A stretch of 64,000 nt of DNA, from assembly GCA_016185015.1 (NCBI GenBank), contig JACPOI010000020.1:1-64000 (forward strand), read 5' to 3'. Below, piece by piece: positions 47,702 to 56,571 of this stretch; the stretch's first letter is position 1; every line of letters begins with the position of its first letter. Below the pieces are notes generated by a model. It was not told the origin of the DNA, ran no database searches, and worked only from the letters and a program-made list of their open reading frames with translations. The position numbers were made by a program, and so were the translations under genes. Source of the stretch: Burkholderiales bacterium. Lineage in GTDB: Bacteria > Pseudomonadota > Gammaproteobacteria > Burkholderiales > Burkholderiaceae_C.

Positions 47702-49024
47702 CTATCGTGCCAAAGCCACTTTGCCAGCCAGCCGATCTGAGATCTCTTCCACCATGGACGGCGGGGCCGCGTAGTCTTCCAGCGTTTTCGGCCAGGTCGC
47801 TTTGGCCAGGTCCACCAAGTCGCGACAGTGGCGGATCAGGCTCGACGGCCGAGAAAAGCCGCCTCGCTCGATGAGCTGCGTCATCTCATCCCAGCCAAAC
47901 CTGGACACGATCTCGTCGACGGCGCGGTTGTGCCCGTAAGACTTGGGCGAGCCCTTGAAGTAGCTCGACACGCTCACCGGGTCGTACAAAGGTGCAAGTG
48001 TCGGGGTGATGCCGTCCTCGTAAAGCAGAGCCCAGTTCTTGAGGTGCGCGTCGGTGTTGCCCATCAGGATGAACGCCACCATGCGCCCCAGGAACTCCTT
48101 CACATCCTGGGCCGGGCGTGCGGACTGTTCATTGAGCACGCGCAGCATCTGGCCGTAGTCCTGCAGTAGTTCGTGGCCGTATTTCTGACTCGGGGTAAGG
48201 CCCATGGCCTGTGCAAATTCCTCCATGTGCACACGCCGCCCGTCAATGCGGTCAAAACGCTGCACCGCCAGGATGAACTCGAATGGCACCTGCTCTGGCA
48301 AGGCCGCTTCCTCGCGCGTGATCAGGTTGGCTCTGGCGCAATTGAGTCCCAGGCCTGCACACAGTGCGTAGCCGGCGTACTCGTTGAGGGTCATGTCCGG
48401 GTGCACGGAGTTGGGCAGTTTGAGGATGTGGCTGCCGGCGTGGCCATGTCGGCGAACGACGTAGCGGCGCCCATCGTGTACCGCAGAGAACTTGGTTACT
48501 ACCCCCGGGATGGCCGAGCCATCTTCGACAGGAGTTTCCACAAAGCCGGGCTCGAGCACATCCAGGCCCAGCGCCGTGTGCCAGTGCCGCACGGCGGTCG
48601 GGATGTCCTCGCCTGTGGGCATGGGCTCCACTTCCAGCGCGCCCATGAGGTCGTGGCCGGCCGCGGCCAGCAGCTCGAACTCATTGTCGACGCTGCAGCC
48701 GCGTTGATCGGCAAGGCGGGTGCGGTTGTGCCCTTCGGGCAGTAGATTCTCGAAATAGCTTGGCCAGCGGCCTGAGGTTGTGACCACCCGTACATCATTC
48801 TTCGCCGAGAGGATGTCTCTGGTCTGCGCGTCGTTCGAGCCGCGATAGTTCAAGGACAGGGTCAGGCGCTGCGGGTCGTTGATGTAGTCCGCATCGAAGG
48901 ACACCCGCATGATGTCACCGTAGCTGGAGAGGTAGCCGATGGGCATGCGCGCGCCTTCGGGCGCATACAGGTACATGCGCAGGTAGCGTATCGTGCCCGG
49001 CGCATTCGCGCGGACAGCACTCAT
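47702..49024 (-). CDS. hipA: HipA-family serine/threonine kinase toxin
   Basis: 440 residues, close to E. coli HipA in length. The N-terminal couple_hipA domain (GYLSSYGDIMRVSFD, YFENLLPEGHNR) is followed by the kinase fold: a Lys in SHILKLPNS, the catalytic loop MGNTDAHLKNWAL with Asp and Asn, and the metal-binding Asp in LAPLYDPVS. All key residues are present. HipA phosphorylates glutamyl-tRNA synthetase in E. coli, causing growth arrest; the target here may differ. Its ATG overlaps the stop of the antitoxin gene by 4 bases, as in typical hipBA operons. Confidence 0.92.
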   Translation of the reverse strand: MSAVRANAPGTIRYLRMYLYAPEGARMPIGYLSSYGDIMRVSFDADYINDPQRLTLSLNYRGSNDAQTRDILSAKNDVRVVTTSGRWPSYFENLLPEGHNRTRLADQRGCSVDNEFELLAAAGHDLMGALEVEPMPTGEDIPTAVRHWHTALGLDVLEPGFVETPVEDGSAIPGVVTKFSAVHDGRRYVVRRHGHAGSHILKLPNSVHPDMTLNEYAGYALCAGLGLNCARANLITREEAALPEQVPFEFILAVQRFDRIDGRRVHMEEFAQAMGLTPSQKYGHELLQDYGQMLRVLNEQSARPAQDVKEFLGRMVAFILMGNTDAHLKNWALLYEDGITPTLAPLYDPVSVSSYFKGSPKSYGHNRAVDEIVSRFGWDEMTQLIERGGFSRPSSLIRHCRDLVDLAKATWPKTLEDYAAPPSMVEEISDRLAGKVALAR

Positions 49025-49641
49025 TTCTTGCCGCCCTTGGGAGGCGAGAGACCTTGCAGGCGGGCCAGGGCTGCAGCAGAGATGCCCGGGCCCTTGCCCT
49101 TGTTTACTTCTTGGGCTGCGGGGAGGCTGAAGGCGTCAACTGGAAGATCCATGCGCTCCACGAAATGAGATGTCAGGTCTTGCTGGGCCACACTTCTGGC
49201 CGACCAAACGGCTGCTGGCTGAGGGGTGCGCACCCCCGCGTTGCGGGCCGAGAGCTGCCGGGCGAGGCTTCTGGCGGAATGCACGTTCTCCAGCTCATTG
49301 CTGGTTTCTTGCGTGAGCCTGTGTGTCGCCTGGCTGATGGCCAAGGCCTGGGTCACGACGGAGTCGGGTGCACCGACGCCACTGGGCTGAGCCAGCACAC
49401 GTCCTCCCGACTGGATGAAAGCTTGGACCTCGCCGGCCAGGACCTTGGGCACCAGGAGCAGCTCCAGCCCTAGCGCACGTGCCAGCTCGTGGACCGTGGC
49501 CAGCTTGGGGTCAAAGCCGGACTCCACGCGCCCGACCGTGACACGGCTGGTGCCGGCCTTCAGGGCCAGTTCTTCCTGGGTCAAGCCCTGCGCCTTGCGG
49601 GCTGACTCGAGAGTGTCGATGATGCTAAGCCTATTTCTCAT
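49021..49641 (-). CDS. hipB: HipB-like XRE antitoxin
   Basis: 206 residues. The HTH fills residues 8-60 (LESARKAQGLTQEELALKAG, TSRVTVGRVESGFDPKLATV). It is much longer than E. coli HipB (88 residues): the C-terminal ~140 residues are Ala/Gln/Ser-rich and look partly disordered (ISAAALARLQGLSPPKGGKK). They probably form the part that binds HipA or is degraded. The gene leads the hipBA operon. Two similar operator sequences lie at and upstream of the start codon. Confidence 0.85.
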   Translation of the reverse strand: MRNRLSIIDTLESARKAQGLTQEELALKAGTSRVTVGRVESGFDPKLATVHELARALGLELLLVPKVLAGEVQAFIQSGGRVLAQPSGVGAPDSVVTQALAISQATHRLTQETSNELENVHSARSLARQLSARNAGVRTPQPAAVWSARSVAQQDLTSHFVERMDLPVDAFSLPAAQEVNKGKGPGISAAALARLQGLSPPKGGKK

Positions 49642-49671
49642 TCAGAGACCTTTGATAAGCCTAATTATCAT
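49626..49671. promoter_or_regulatory. Paired operators of hipBA
   Basis: TAAGCCTATTTCTCAT at 49626-49641 and TAAGCCTAATTATCAT at 49656-49671 match at 14 of 16 positions and lie 30 bases apart, about three helical turns. The outer copy belongs to an inverted repeat, TGATAA/TTATCA at 49653-49670. The inner copy covers the hipB start codon. This fits cooperative self-repression by a dimeric antitoxin. Confidence 0.65.
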
Positions 49672-50041
49672 GGCTCGTCGAGATAAATCAAGTAAATGTA
49701 TATTACAAGATTCATAATCTGCTAAATATAAAAGGAATTTGTCATTATGGGGCTACTTGGAGCATTCAGAACTGGGTTCGAGAGGTTCAAGGCACGCGGG
49801 CTGAAGTGTGGGGCCGAAAGGGCCTCCGCGCCTCAGGTTAGGCTGGAACCCGATGCTCGAACCTAGCAGTGATTCAGCAAGGAGTTCATGCTTTGGGCAC
49901 GTAAGGGCGCTGTGAAGCGCTTTTACCTAGCCGGAACTACTCTGGCCGGTACAGCAAATTAATGTTTATTCCAGTAATTTGATGTGATTCACAACCGCCT
50001 GGTAAAACTCTCGCTAAATGCGAAATTTCCAGGAAAAGTCG
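49672..50041. other. Gene-free region expected to hold the Tn7-like element end
   Basis: There is no convincing frame in these 370 bases between hipB and tnsA. In Tn7 the tnsA gene lies next to the right end, so the transposon border should be here. I could not fix a terminal TGT or a 5-bp target duplication, since the other end is outside the window. A small stem (GCGCT/AGCGC followed by TTTT, near 49910) is also present. Confidence 0.5.
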
Positions 50042-50056
50042 ATGCTAAATACGAAA
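49721..50056 (+). repeat. Three copies of GCTAAATRYRAAA around the tnsA start
   Basis: Copies lie at 49721-49733 (GCTAAATATAAAA), 50013-50025 (GCTAAATGCGAAA) and 50044-50056 (GCTAAATACGAAA), all in the same orientation. The last two are 31 bases apart and flank or overlap the tnsA start codon. They may be TnsB-binding sites of the element end or an operator for the tns genes. Confidence 0.45.
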
Positions 50057-50719
50057 CGACAGGCTGAAATCCCGGCCAAGCCGGTCAGGCGCATTGGGGT
50101 CAAGACGCAGCACGTCCGAGGGCAACTCGTCGGGGGCCAGGAATATGAGTCTCTGTTGGAGCGGGATTTTCTGAAGATCCTGCGCTTCGATCCGGCGGTT
50201 GACACCCTTTTGACACAGCCGCTGAAGATTACCTACGATGTCCAGGGCGCAAAAAGGACCTACGTTCCGGACGCACTTGTAACCTTCAAGCCGGATAGCC
50301 AGGGCGTGGTCCCTAAGCCGGTGCTTTACGAAGTCAAGCCACTGGAGTACGCGGAACACCCGGATTACAGCCTGGCTGAGAAGTTCTCGGCTGCCACCCT
50401 CTACTGCGATGAGCGGAATTGGATTTTCAAGGTGGTAACTGAAGCTGACATCTCTGCTTCACGTTTGGAGAACATCAACTTCCTCTCCCGATATCAAGGA
50501 CGGCCGATTCACAAAGGGAATCGACAGCTGATCCGTGAGCAGCTAGCCCGATGGAATGACTGCGCGACGATTCAAGCACTCTTGACGAGCATCTATCGAA
50601 CTCCGACTGCACAAGCGGAGTTGTTACCCGATATATGGACGCTTCTCGCCGCGCATGAGCTCGCCGTGGATTTGGACCTGCGGCTCACAATGACTTCTGA
50701 AATTTGGATCGCCCGATGA
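50042..50719 (+). CDS. tnsA: Tn7-like transposase endonuclease subunit TnsA
   Basis: 225 residues from the ATG at 50042, which has AGGA 7 bases upstream; ATG at 50018 lacks a ribosome site. The restriction-like core shows Glu in YESLLERDFLK, Asp in RTYVPDALV and the E-x-K pair in VLYEVKPLEY, matching the catalytic set of TnsA. The C-terminal helical domain (LIREQLARWNDCATI) would contact TnsC or TnsB. TnsA cuts the 5' ends of the element so that it moves by cut-and-paste. Its stop overlaps the tnsB start (ATGA). Confidence 0.88.
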   Translation: MLNTKRQAEIPAKPVRRIGVKTQHVRGQLVGGQEYESLLERDFLKILRFDPAVDTLLTQPLKITYDVQGAKRTYVPDALVTFKPDSQGVVPKPVLYEVKPLEYAEHPDYSLAEKFSAATLYCDERNWIFKVVTEADISASRLENINFLSRYQGRPIHKGNRQLIREQLARWNDCATIQALLTSIYRTPTAQAELLPDIWTLLAAHELAVDLDLRLTMTSEIWIAR

Positions 50720-52665
50720 ATCAACTTCTCAGCTTTGTCCCTGGATCTGTTCTGTCCCACGGTGGACGGGATGTGGTTGTCCTTGATGTGCTCGATGTCG
50801 AGAGCGTCTTTGTCCGCTATTGCGATGACGGGACGCCTGAAACTGTTCGAATCTCCGAACTCACACGAGCTGAGGTAAATCTCGAGGACCCCAAGAATGA
50901 GCGGGCGGCACGGCTAATTGCGGAGGCACTACCTCTGATCTCAGACAAGCGCTGGATGCAGGCCCGGGAGAGGCTGTTAGCGCTGCGTGACCTGCTCAGG
51001 ATGGGACCGGGAACGCGCGGAAAGCAGTTAATTGACGCGGCTGCCGAAAAGCTGGGGAAGAGCCCGGCGACGGTGTATCGCTGGCTCGCTGAGTACGATA
51101 AAACGCATTCAATCCGGGTTTTCCTGCGGCTGCCGCGCAATGACAAAGGATCTAAAAAGATCCCGGGTAAGGTCGATCGACTGATCCGAGCCGTAATCCG
51201 CGCTGAATATTTGACGGAGCAGAGGAAGATGGTCTCAACGGTTGTTGAATCCGTCGAGTACCGCTGCAGGAAGAAAAAGTGGACCCCGCCGCACAAATCA
51301 ACAATTGTGCGGCGAATTCAAGAGCTTAGGCCGAGACAGGTCGTCGAGGCTCGTGAAGGGCGTAGAGCGGCCAGAGGTCGGCACGCCCTTGCCAAAGGCG
51401 CTCATCCTGTGGTCGCACATCCGCTGGATCTTTGGCAGCTAGACCATACACCATCTGACTATTGCATCGTGGACGAGGTCTACCGACGTCCAATTGATGG
51501 TGCACAAACCTTGAGCGTTGCTCTGGATATCAACACGCGCTGCGTGATGGGATTCACTTTGATGATGGAGGCCCCGAGTGTTCGGGTTGCTGGGGCATGC
51601 ATGGCACATGCCATCCTGCCAAAAGAGAGATTCCTGCAGGAAATGGATGTCGATGCGAGCTGGCCGTGCTACGGGCGGCCAAGCGTGCTGTATACCGACA
51701 ACGCAAGTGAATTTGAGGCGAAGAGCTTCCTCAAGGCGTGCGACATGAACAATATTGAGACACGCAAGCGACCCAAAGGACAGCCAAACTACGCCGGCCA
51801 TATTGAAAGCCTCTTTCGAACCTTCCTTCAGAAGGTCCATGAACTGGAGGGGTCCCGTTTTGCAAATCTGCAAAAGCGGATGGACTACGACTCGACCGGG
51901 CGAGCCATCATGACGATTCAAGAGTTTCGGCGTTGGTTCACGATCTTCATCACCAAGTACTATCACCAGAAGCCGCACTCGGGCCTATGCGAGCTGCCTC
52001 CAATCAAGGCCTGGGAGCGGGGGATATTGGGCGATGCTGAGCGCCCAGGAATTGGGATACCTGATCGTGTCGAAGACGAGTTCAGGCTCAGGCTGGACTT
52101 TCTGCCCGGTTTGGAGCGCACAGTTCAAGACTACGGAATCCAGATCGAGCGGATGAAGTTCTCTCACGACGCGTTGAGGAACTGGGTTGGCGCACCAGAC
52201 CCGCAGGAAGTCGGGAAGGCGCGCAAATTCTTAGTCAAGTACGACCCAAACGACATGTCAGAAATCTATTTTCTGGATCCGGATCTGGGTGAGTATTTTC
52301 CTATCCCGCATGTTGGCGACCTTGAGCACATAACTTACTGGGAGAACCTGGCGATCAAGAGAGAGGCTCGGAAGACGAATCGCGGTCAGATCAATCACGA
52401 CACGATTGCCGAAGGGCTTTCGGAAATGCGTGAGGTTCTTAGGGTAGCGGCCAAATCAACACGGCGTGCTCGAAGAGACCAGCAGCGCACGATTGATAGC
52501 CAAAGAAATTCGGTTCCGAAGATCCGGAAAGCCGAACAGCATGCCGACGTAGCTGCAACGGATGCCATCAATAAAGCAAAAAGCGGCCCAGTGATCGACG
52601 ATGACGATGAGGTCCAGCCGATGCCTGGTGCAGTTCTGCCCTCAATGAATCGGAGATTCGAATGA
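50716..52665 (+). CDS. tnsB: Tn7-like DDE transposase TnsB
   Basis: 649 residues from the ATG at 50716. HTH regions (KQLIDAAAEKLGKSPATVYR) bind the ends. The DDE integrase core has Asp in LWQLDHTPSDY, Asp in VLYTDNASEFEAK and Glu in AGHIESLFRTFL. A Mu-type C-terminal beta domain follows (KFLVKYDPNDMSEIYFLDPD), and a basic, low-complexity tail probably contacts TnsC. All catalytic residues are intact. TnsB makes the 3' cuts and joins ends to target. Confidence 0.92.
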   Translation: MNQLLSFVPGSVLSHGGRDVVVLDVLDVESVFVRYCDDGTPETVRISELTRAEVNLEDPKNERAARLIAEALPLISDKRWMQARERLLALRDLLRMGPGTRGKQLIDAAAEKLGKSPATVYRWLAEYDKTHSIRVFLRLPRNDKGSKKIPGKVDRLIRAVIRAEYLTEQRKMVSTVVESVEYRCRKKKWTPPHKSTIVRRIQELRPRQVVEAREGRRAARGRHALAKGAHPVVAHPLDLWQLDHTPSDYCIVDEVYRRPIDGAQTLSVALDINTRCVMGFTLMMEAPSVRVAGACMAHAILPKERFLQEMDVDASWPCYGRPSVLYTDNASEFEAKSFLKACDMNNIETRKRPKGQPNYAGHIESLFRTFLQKVHELEGSRFANLQKRMDYDSTGRAIMTIQEFRRWFTIFITKYYHQKPHSGLCELPPIKAWERGILGDAERPGIGIPDRVEDEFRLRLDFLPGLERTVQDYGIQIERMKFSHDALRNWVGAPDPQEVGKARKFLVKYDPNDMSEIYFLDPDLGEYFPIPHVGDLEHITYWENLAIKREARKTNRGQINHDTIAEGLSEMREVLRVAAKSTRRARRDQQRTIDSQRNSVPKIRKAEQHADVAATDAINKAKSGPVIDDDDEVQPMPGAVLPSMNRRFE

Positions 52666-53612
52666 CCGAAAACGATGCGTTGATGTCTGACATCGCTTCT
52701 TCGGCACGTGCTTCAGGAGCATCCAAATTCCCCCATCTACTAAATGAGGTCAGTGCCGTTGCCGAGCAGGGTGTTTCCGAAAGATGCGCTTACATTGATG
52801 AAGATCGATGGCTTCCATACAGGCGCGCCAATGAGATTTTGGCTGCCATGGAAGATTTGCTCACACGCCCCAGGATTAATCGACCGCCAAATCTCATGGT
52901 CGTCGGCCGCAGTGGGAACGGCAAGTCCCATGTGATGGATCACTTTGCGCGGTTACATCCGGGACAGAAGAATCTTGAGGGGCCAAACATCATTGCCCCT
53001 GTCATGTTGATTGAAACCCCGCCAACCGCTAATGCAACAGATCTCTATGACACGATCCTCGGCATGCTTAATCGTGCTGTGCCCAGGGCCACACGCGGCA
53101 ATGAGAGGCGGGATGCTGCAAAAGATATCCTGGGGATCGTCAAGACAAAGGTCTTGCTGGTCGATGAGATCAACCACTTGCTGTCGGGATCTCCCAAACG
53201 GCAGCAAGATTTCTTGTTTGCGCTCAAATATCTGAGCAATGAGCTGCGGATGTCGATCGTAATCTCTGGTACCCCGGAAAGCTTGCAGTTGATACGCCTG
53301 AGCGATCAGATCGAGAACCGGTTTCAGCTTGAGGCGCTTCCTGTGTGGACATTGAATGATGAGTTACGAGTTCTTCTGGCAAATTTTGAGCAAGCGCTTC
53401 CGCTGCAAAAGAAATCAAAGCTCTCAAGTAAAGCCATGGCGTCACTGATTCACTCGATTGGGGGTGACACCATTGGCTCGATTGCCTCATTGCTGAACAA
53501 GGCGGCCAAAGTGGCAATCACGTCCGGAGAAGAGCAGATCACAGAAGAAATTCTGCGAACTTGTGCGCCCATGAGCAAACAAGAGAAAGTAGAAATTCGG
53601 CGCAATTTGTAG
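52662..53612 (+). CDS. tnsC: Tn7-like AAA+ regulator TnsC/TniB
   Basis: 316 residues. Walker A is VVGRSGNGKSHVMDHF near residue 88 and Walker B is VLLVDEINHLL near 168; sensor 1 follows as SIVISGTPESLQ. A C-terminal lid includes SLIHSIGGDTIGSIASLLNK. The size is that of TniB/short TnsC rather than the 555-residue Tn7 TnsC. It polymerises on DNA with ATP and links target choice by TniQ to the transposase. It overlaps tnsB by 4 bases. Confidence 0.9.
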   Translation: MTENDALMSDIASSARASGASKFPHLLNEVSAVAEQGVSERCAYIDEDRWLPYRRANEILAAMEDLLTRPRINRPPNLMVVGRSGNGKSHVMDHFARLHPGQKNLEGPNIIAPVMLIETPPTANATDLYDTILGMLNRAVPRATRGNERRDAAKDILGIVKTKVLLVDEINHLLSGSPKRQQDFLFALKYLSNELRMSIVISGTPESLQLIRLSDQIENRFQLEALPVWTLNDELRVLLANFEQALPLQKKSKLSSKAMASLIHSIGGDTIGSIASLLNKAAKVAITSGEEQITEEILRTCAPMSKQEKVEIRRNL

Positions 53613-53614
53613 GT

Positions 53615-54631
53615 GTGTTTATTCCAGGCCTTCCCGGGGAGCTTTGGCCAATTCATGTTCGACCAAAGCCCGATGAACTGCTCACGAGCTGGGTGATTCG
53701 ACTCGCACATGCGCATGGCTATCGTTCGGAAACAGCCTGTGCATTAGCTCTGGGGCATGGGCACGCATTCTGGTGCCGTGACAGCGATAGGTCGGCCCCA
53801 CTGGAGAAACTCGCGAAACTAGCTCAAGCTGGCGGCTTAGATGTAGAAACACTTGAGGGGTTGACGCTCAGACCATGGGCTGGATTTCTAAGTGAATCGA
53901 TCAAAATTGATACCGGTTCACCCGGGATACTTCCGGCAGGAATTTACCATCGCAAGCGGCGACGTTTTGGACTGATGGCGTGTCCAGTTTGTCTGACTCT
54001 TGATGACACTCCGTACTACCGCAGAGATTGGCGCCTGGCATTTCTGGCTGTCTGCCCAGAACATGGGGTGTTGTTACTTGATCGATGTGAGGCTTGCAGT
54101 GAGCCGATTGCGCCGTATCGAGTCGATATGAAATGGGTCATGAGAACCAGCAATGGCGGATATCTTCATGTGCTTTGTCACGGTTGCGGACACGATCTGA
54201 GGAAGAGCCGACGTATAAGTGTAGAGCGAAGTGAAGTAGCTTTTGCTCGTCTAATTGCGGACACTCTCCACAAAGGTCAAGTGGAGTTGTCAACGGGCAT
54301 GACGCTGCACTCGGTAGCATTCTTTAAAGGAATCCGAGTCCTGTTGGGATGTGTTCGGCTTGCGTCAATCAGAGGCCACATGTCTGCTCACCAGGCACGT
54401 CGAAGCAATTGCAGGTCTCGATGGGGGGACTTTGAGGTGATGGAGCTGAAAGGACGGCGAGAGGGACTATTTCAGGTGGCCTCACTGCTCGAAGAGTGGC
54501 CTAATCTTTTCCTGGCATTTGCTGCCGAACACCACATCACATTCACCGACATGCTCAACATATGCCGAACGAGCCGAGAGTTGCCATACTGGCTTTGGTT
54601 AATCGCACGTTGGCATCTCAGGAGGGGCTGA
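53615..54631 (+). CDS. tniQ: TniQ/TnsD-family target-selection protein
   Basis: 338 residues if it starts at the GTG at 53615; an ATG at 53561 would overlap tnsC by 52 bases. The TniQ start pattern is seen in RPKPDELLTSWVIRLAHAHG. The zinc-finger block has CPVC, AVCPEHGVLLLDRCEAC and a later CHGCG. The C-terminus carries helical DNA-binding-like segments. TniQ/TnsD proteins recognise the insertion site and recruit TnsC; the target of this one is unknown. It ends the transposition operon; no tnsE or CRISPR genes follow. Confidence 0.87.
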   Translation: MFIPGLPGELWPIHVRPKPDELLTSWVIRLAHAHGYRSETACALALGHGHAFWCRDSDRSAPLEKLAKLAQAGGLDVETLEGLTLRPWAGFLSESIKIDTGSPGILPAGIYHRKRRRFGLMACPVCLTLDDTPYYRRDWRLAFLAVCPEHGVLLLDRCEACSEPIAPYRVDMKWVMRTSNGGYLHVLCHGCGHDLRKSRRISVERSEVAFARLIADTLHKGQVELSTGMTLHSVAFFKGIRVLLGCVRLASIRGHMSAHQARRSNCRSRWGDFEVMELKGRREGLFQVASLLEEWPNLFLAFAAEHHITFTDMLNICRTSRELPYWLWLIARWHLRRG

Positions 54632-54824
54632 TGGATGCCCGTTCCCCCGAGCTTTTCGCTAGCTAGGGATGCCCATGGCTTTTACGTCTTGGAAAGGGGA
54701 TTCAGTAAGCGGATTGTGCATTGGTCGAGGTGGTGTGCCGAGCCTCTAAGACTTTTCTTCCGGGTAACGGTAGGCATGCATGTTGTGTGATTTCATGTGG
54801 CGCCATAGAATCACTCTCACAATC

Positions 54825-54832
54825 AAGGAGGT
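54825..54832 (+). promoter_or_regulatory. Strong ribosome site of the first TIR gene
   Basis: AAGGAGGT ends 5 bases before the ATG at 54838 and fixes this start over the longer frame from 54721. The 200 bases between tniQ and this site hold no gene and should carry the cargo promoter. Confidence 0.75.
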
Positions 54833-54837
54833 TTCTC

Positions 54838-55332
54838 ATGGCAAGAAAAGTGTTCTATAGCTTTCACTACGTTCCGGACGCGTGGCGTGTCTCCCAGGTG
54901 CGAAACATTGGCACAGTCGAGGACAACAAGCCTGCTTCTGACAATGACTGGGAAACCGTGAAGAAGGGTGGAGACGCCGGGATCAAAAAGTGGATTGACA
55001 ACCAGCTAGCGGGTCGGACCTGCGCCATTGTCATGATTGGCCACGAAACTGCCAATCGTAAATGGATCAACTATGAGATCAACAAGGCGTGGGCTGACGG
55101 TAAAGGCGTATTGGGCATTCACATTCACAAGCTCAAGAACGCGTCAGGAGTTCAGGCTGCGAAGGGCGCGAACCCCTTTGATTTTTGTTTTGTGCCCGGA
55201 ACTCAGACGAAACTGTCGACCAAGGTCAAGGTCTACGACCCCGCAGGCGCCGATAGCAAGGCCGTTTACGACTACATCTCGAAGAACATAGAGGCATGGA
55301 TTGATGCCGCAATAGCCGCGCGCAAGACGTAA
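54838..55332 (+). CDS. ThsB-like TIR protein (MTH538/DUF1863 type)
   Basis: 164 residues, one TIR-like domain. The start ARKVFYSFHYVPDAWRVSQV and RNIG is the hallmark of this group. Then come WETVKKGGDAGIKKWIDNQL, TCAIVMIGHETANRKWINYE and INKAWADGKGVLGIHIHKLK. The Glu in RKWINYEI is at the position of the catalytic Glu of TIR NADases. Related proteins include ThsB of Thoeris, which senses phage and turns NAD+ into a cyclic-ADPR signal. The strong ribosome site suggests good expression. It is the first gene after the transposition genes; the second TIR gene follows after 96 bases. Confidence 0.83.
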   Translation: MARKVFYSFHYVPDAWRVSQVRNIGTVEDNKPASDNDWETVKKGGDAGIKKWIDNQLAGRTCAIVMIGHETANRKWINYEINKAWADGKGVLGIHIHKLKNASGVQAAKGANPFDFCFVPGTQTKLSTKVKVYDPAGADSKAVYDYISKNIEAWIDAAIAARKT

Positions 55333-55428
55333 CTTGCCCAGTTTGCTTTTGCCGAGTAGCGCGGTCTGCTAGCAGGCAGACTGGGCCGCAGGAGATGATT
55401 GGCCGTTACACGGCAACGTAGGGGGGGT

Positions 55429-56571
55429 ATGGCGCTGTACGAAATCGCTGCCTTTGGCAATCCGATGTCTGGTCAACTTGAGGCACTGCAGGCTAGTCTC
55501 CAGGAGGCAGCGGCCGCATTCAAGATTCCTTGGGGCACGGACTTTAAGTTGACCATTCAGCCCGAAATATTCCAACCGTCACAACGAACCTCCGCCGTGG
55601 TGGTTTATTTCGGATCCCCTGGGGATAGTGGAGGCGACATTTCAGGATTGTTTGATCCGGCCAGTGTGACGGTCATACCGGTAGCGAGCACTGAAACTGA
55701 GGTCGCGAACGAGGTGCCGTCCGCATTGCAGTTCATCAATTGCCACCTTACGGATCGCGGTGGAAACGACCGTCTGGTTGCCACAGTGCTTGAGTGTCTG
55801 GGTCTTTTGAGAAGACAGAGGCGGATCTTTCTGAGTTATAGACGCACGGAAGCCAAGATGGCTGCCATTCAACTCTTTGACGCCTTATCCGCACGCGGAT
55901 ATGAAGTTTTCCTAGATACTCATGGCGTTGCACGAGCCGTTGACTTCCAGGAGGCTCTTTGGCACAAGCTCTGTGATGTAGACGTGATGATTATGTTGGA
56001 GACGCCCACATACTTCAAAAGCCGCTGGACGACGGAAGAGTTCGGACGCGCGCTCTCAAAGAATATTGGCGTTCTTCGTGTGCAGTGGCCTGACCTGACG
56101 CCTTCGAAGGAAACGCAGACCTCCAGCCGTGTTGAGTTGCTTGCTGAAGAGATCGATGCAAAGGGAGTGCTTTGTGGCAATGCACTTGACCGGATTTGCG
56201 ATCAACTCGAGCGGTTCCGGAGCCTAAGTCATGCGGTTCGACGTCTGAGCATCATGACGCAGCTCCAGGCTGCAGTGGAAAGCATTAGCGGGCGAGTTCG
56301 CGGCGTCGGCCCCCACTTCACTATGCACGTAGAGCTTCCAGGGAACCGTGAACTTAATATTAGCCCCGTTGTGGGCGTTCCTGACTCCAGTGCATTGCAC
56401 GATGCGGCAAGGCGCGCAGGTGGGCGGCACTCTGCAGTACTTTATGACCATGTGGGTGTGTTGCCCAGTTGGAACGATCACCTTAGCTGGCTTGGAAGCA
56501 ACATCAAGGGCGCGTACTGGATCCGCTCAAGTCAGGCGGCCTGGGACCTAGCGGGGTGGAGTCAGATATGA
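55429..56571 (+). CDS. TIR-domain protein with flanking unknown domains
   Basis: 380 residues from the ATG at 55429, preceded by a G-run that can serve as ribosome site. Residues 1-130 are of unknown type. A TIR domain fills about 134-245: RIFLSYRRTEAKMAAIQLFD, GYEVFLDTHGV, VDVMIMLETPTYFKSRWTTE and EFGRAL. The Glu pair after Trp is placed like the NADase catalytic Glu. The C-terminal ~120 residues hold a beta/alpha region (GRHSAVLYDHVGVLPSWNDH) of unknown function. It overlaps the SLOG gene by ATGA, so the two proteins are very probably made together and may form one complex. It may be an effector gated by the SLOG partner. Confidence 0.82.
   Translation: MALYEIAAFGNPMSGQLEALQASLQEAAAAFKIPWGTDFKLTIQPEIFQPSQRTSAVVVYFGSPGDSGGDISGLFDPASVTVIPVASTETEVANEVPSALQFINCHLTDRGGNDRLVATVLECLGLLRRQRRIFLSYRRTEAKMAAIQLFDALSARGYEVFLDTHGVARAVDFQEALWHKLCDVDVMIMLETPTYFKSRWTTEEFGRALSKNIGVLRVQWPDLTPSKETQTSSRVELLAEEIDAKGVLCGNALDRICDQLERFRSLSHAVRRLSIMTQLQAAVESISGRVRGVGPHFTMHVELPGNRELNISPVVGVPDSSALHDAARRAGGRHSAVLYDHVGVLPSWNDHLSWLGSNIKGAYWIRSSQAAWDLAGWSQI

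Noticed and set aside
13650-54631. A link between the broken comM and the Tn7-like element, as in comM-inserted islands of Acinetobacter
   Set aside because: The comM fragment and the tns genes are 36 kb apart with unrelated genes and other junctions between; no shared ends or target duplication are seen, so the link is not supported.
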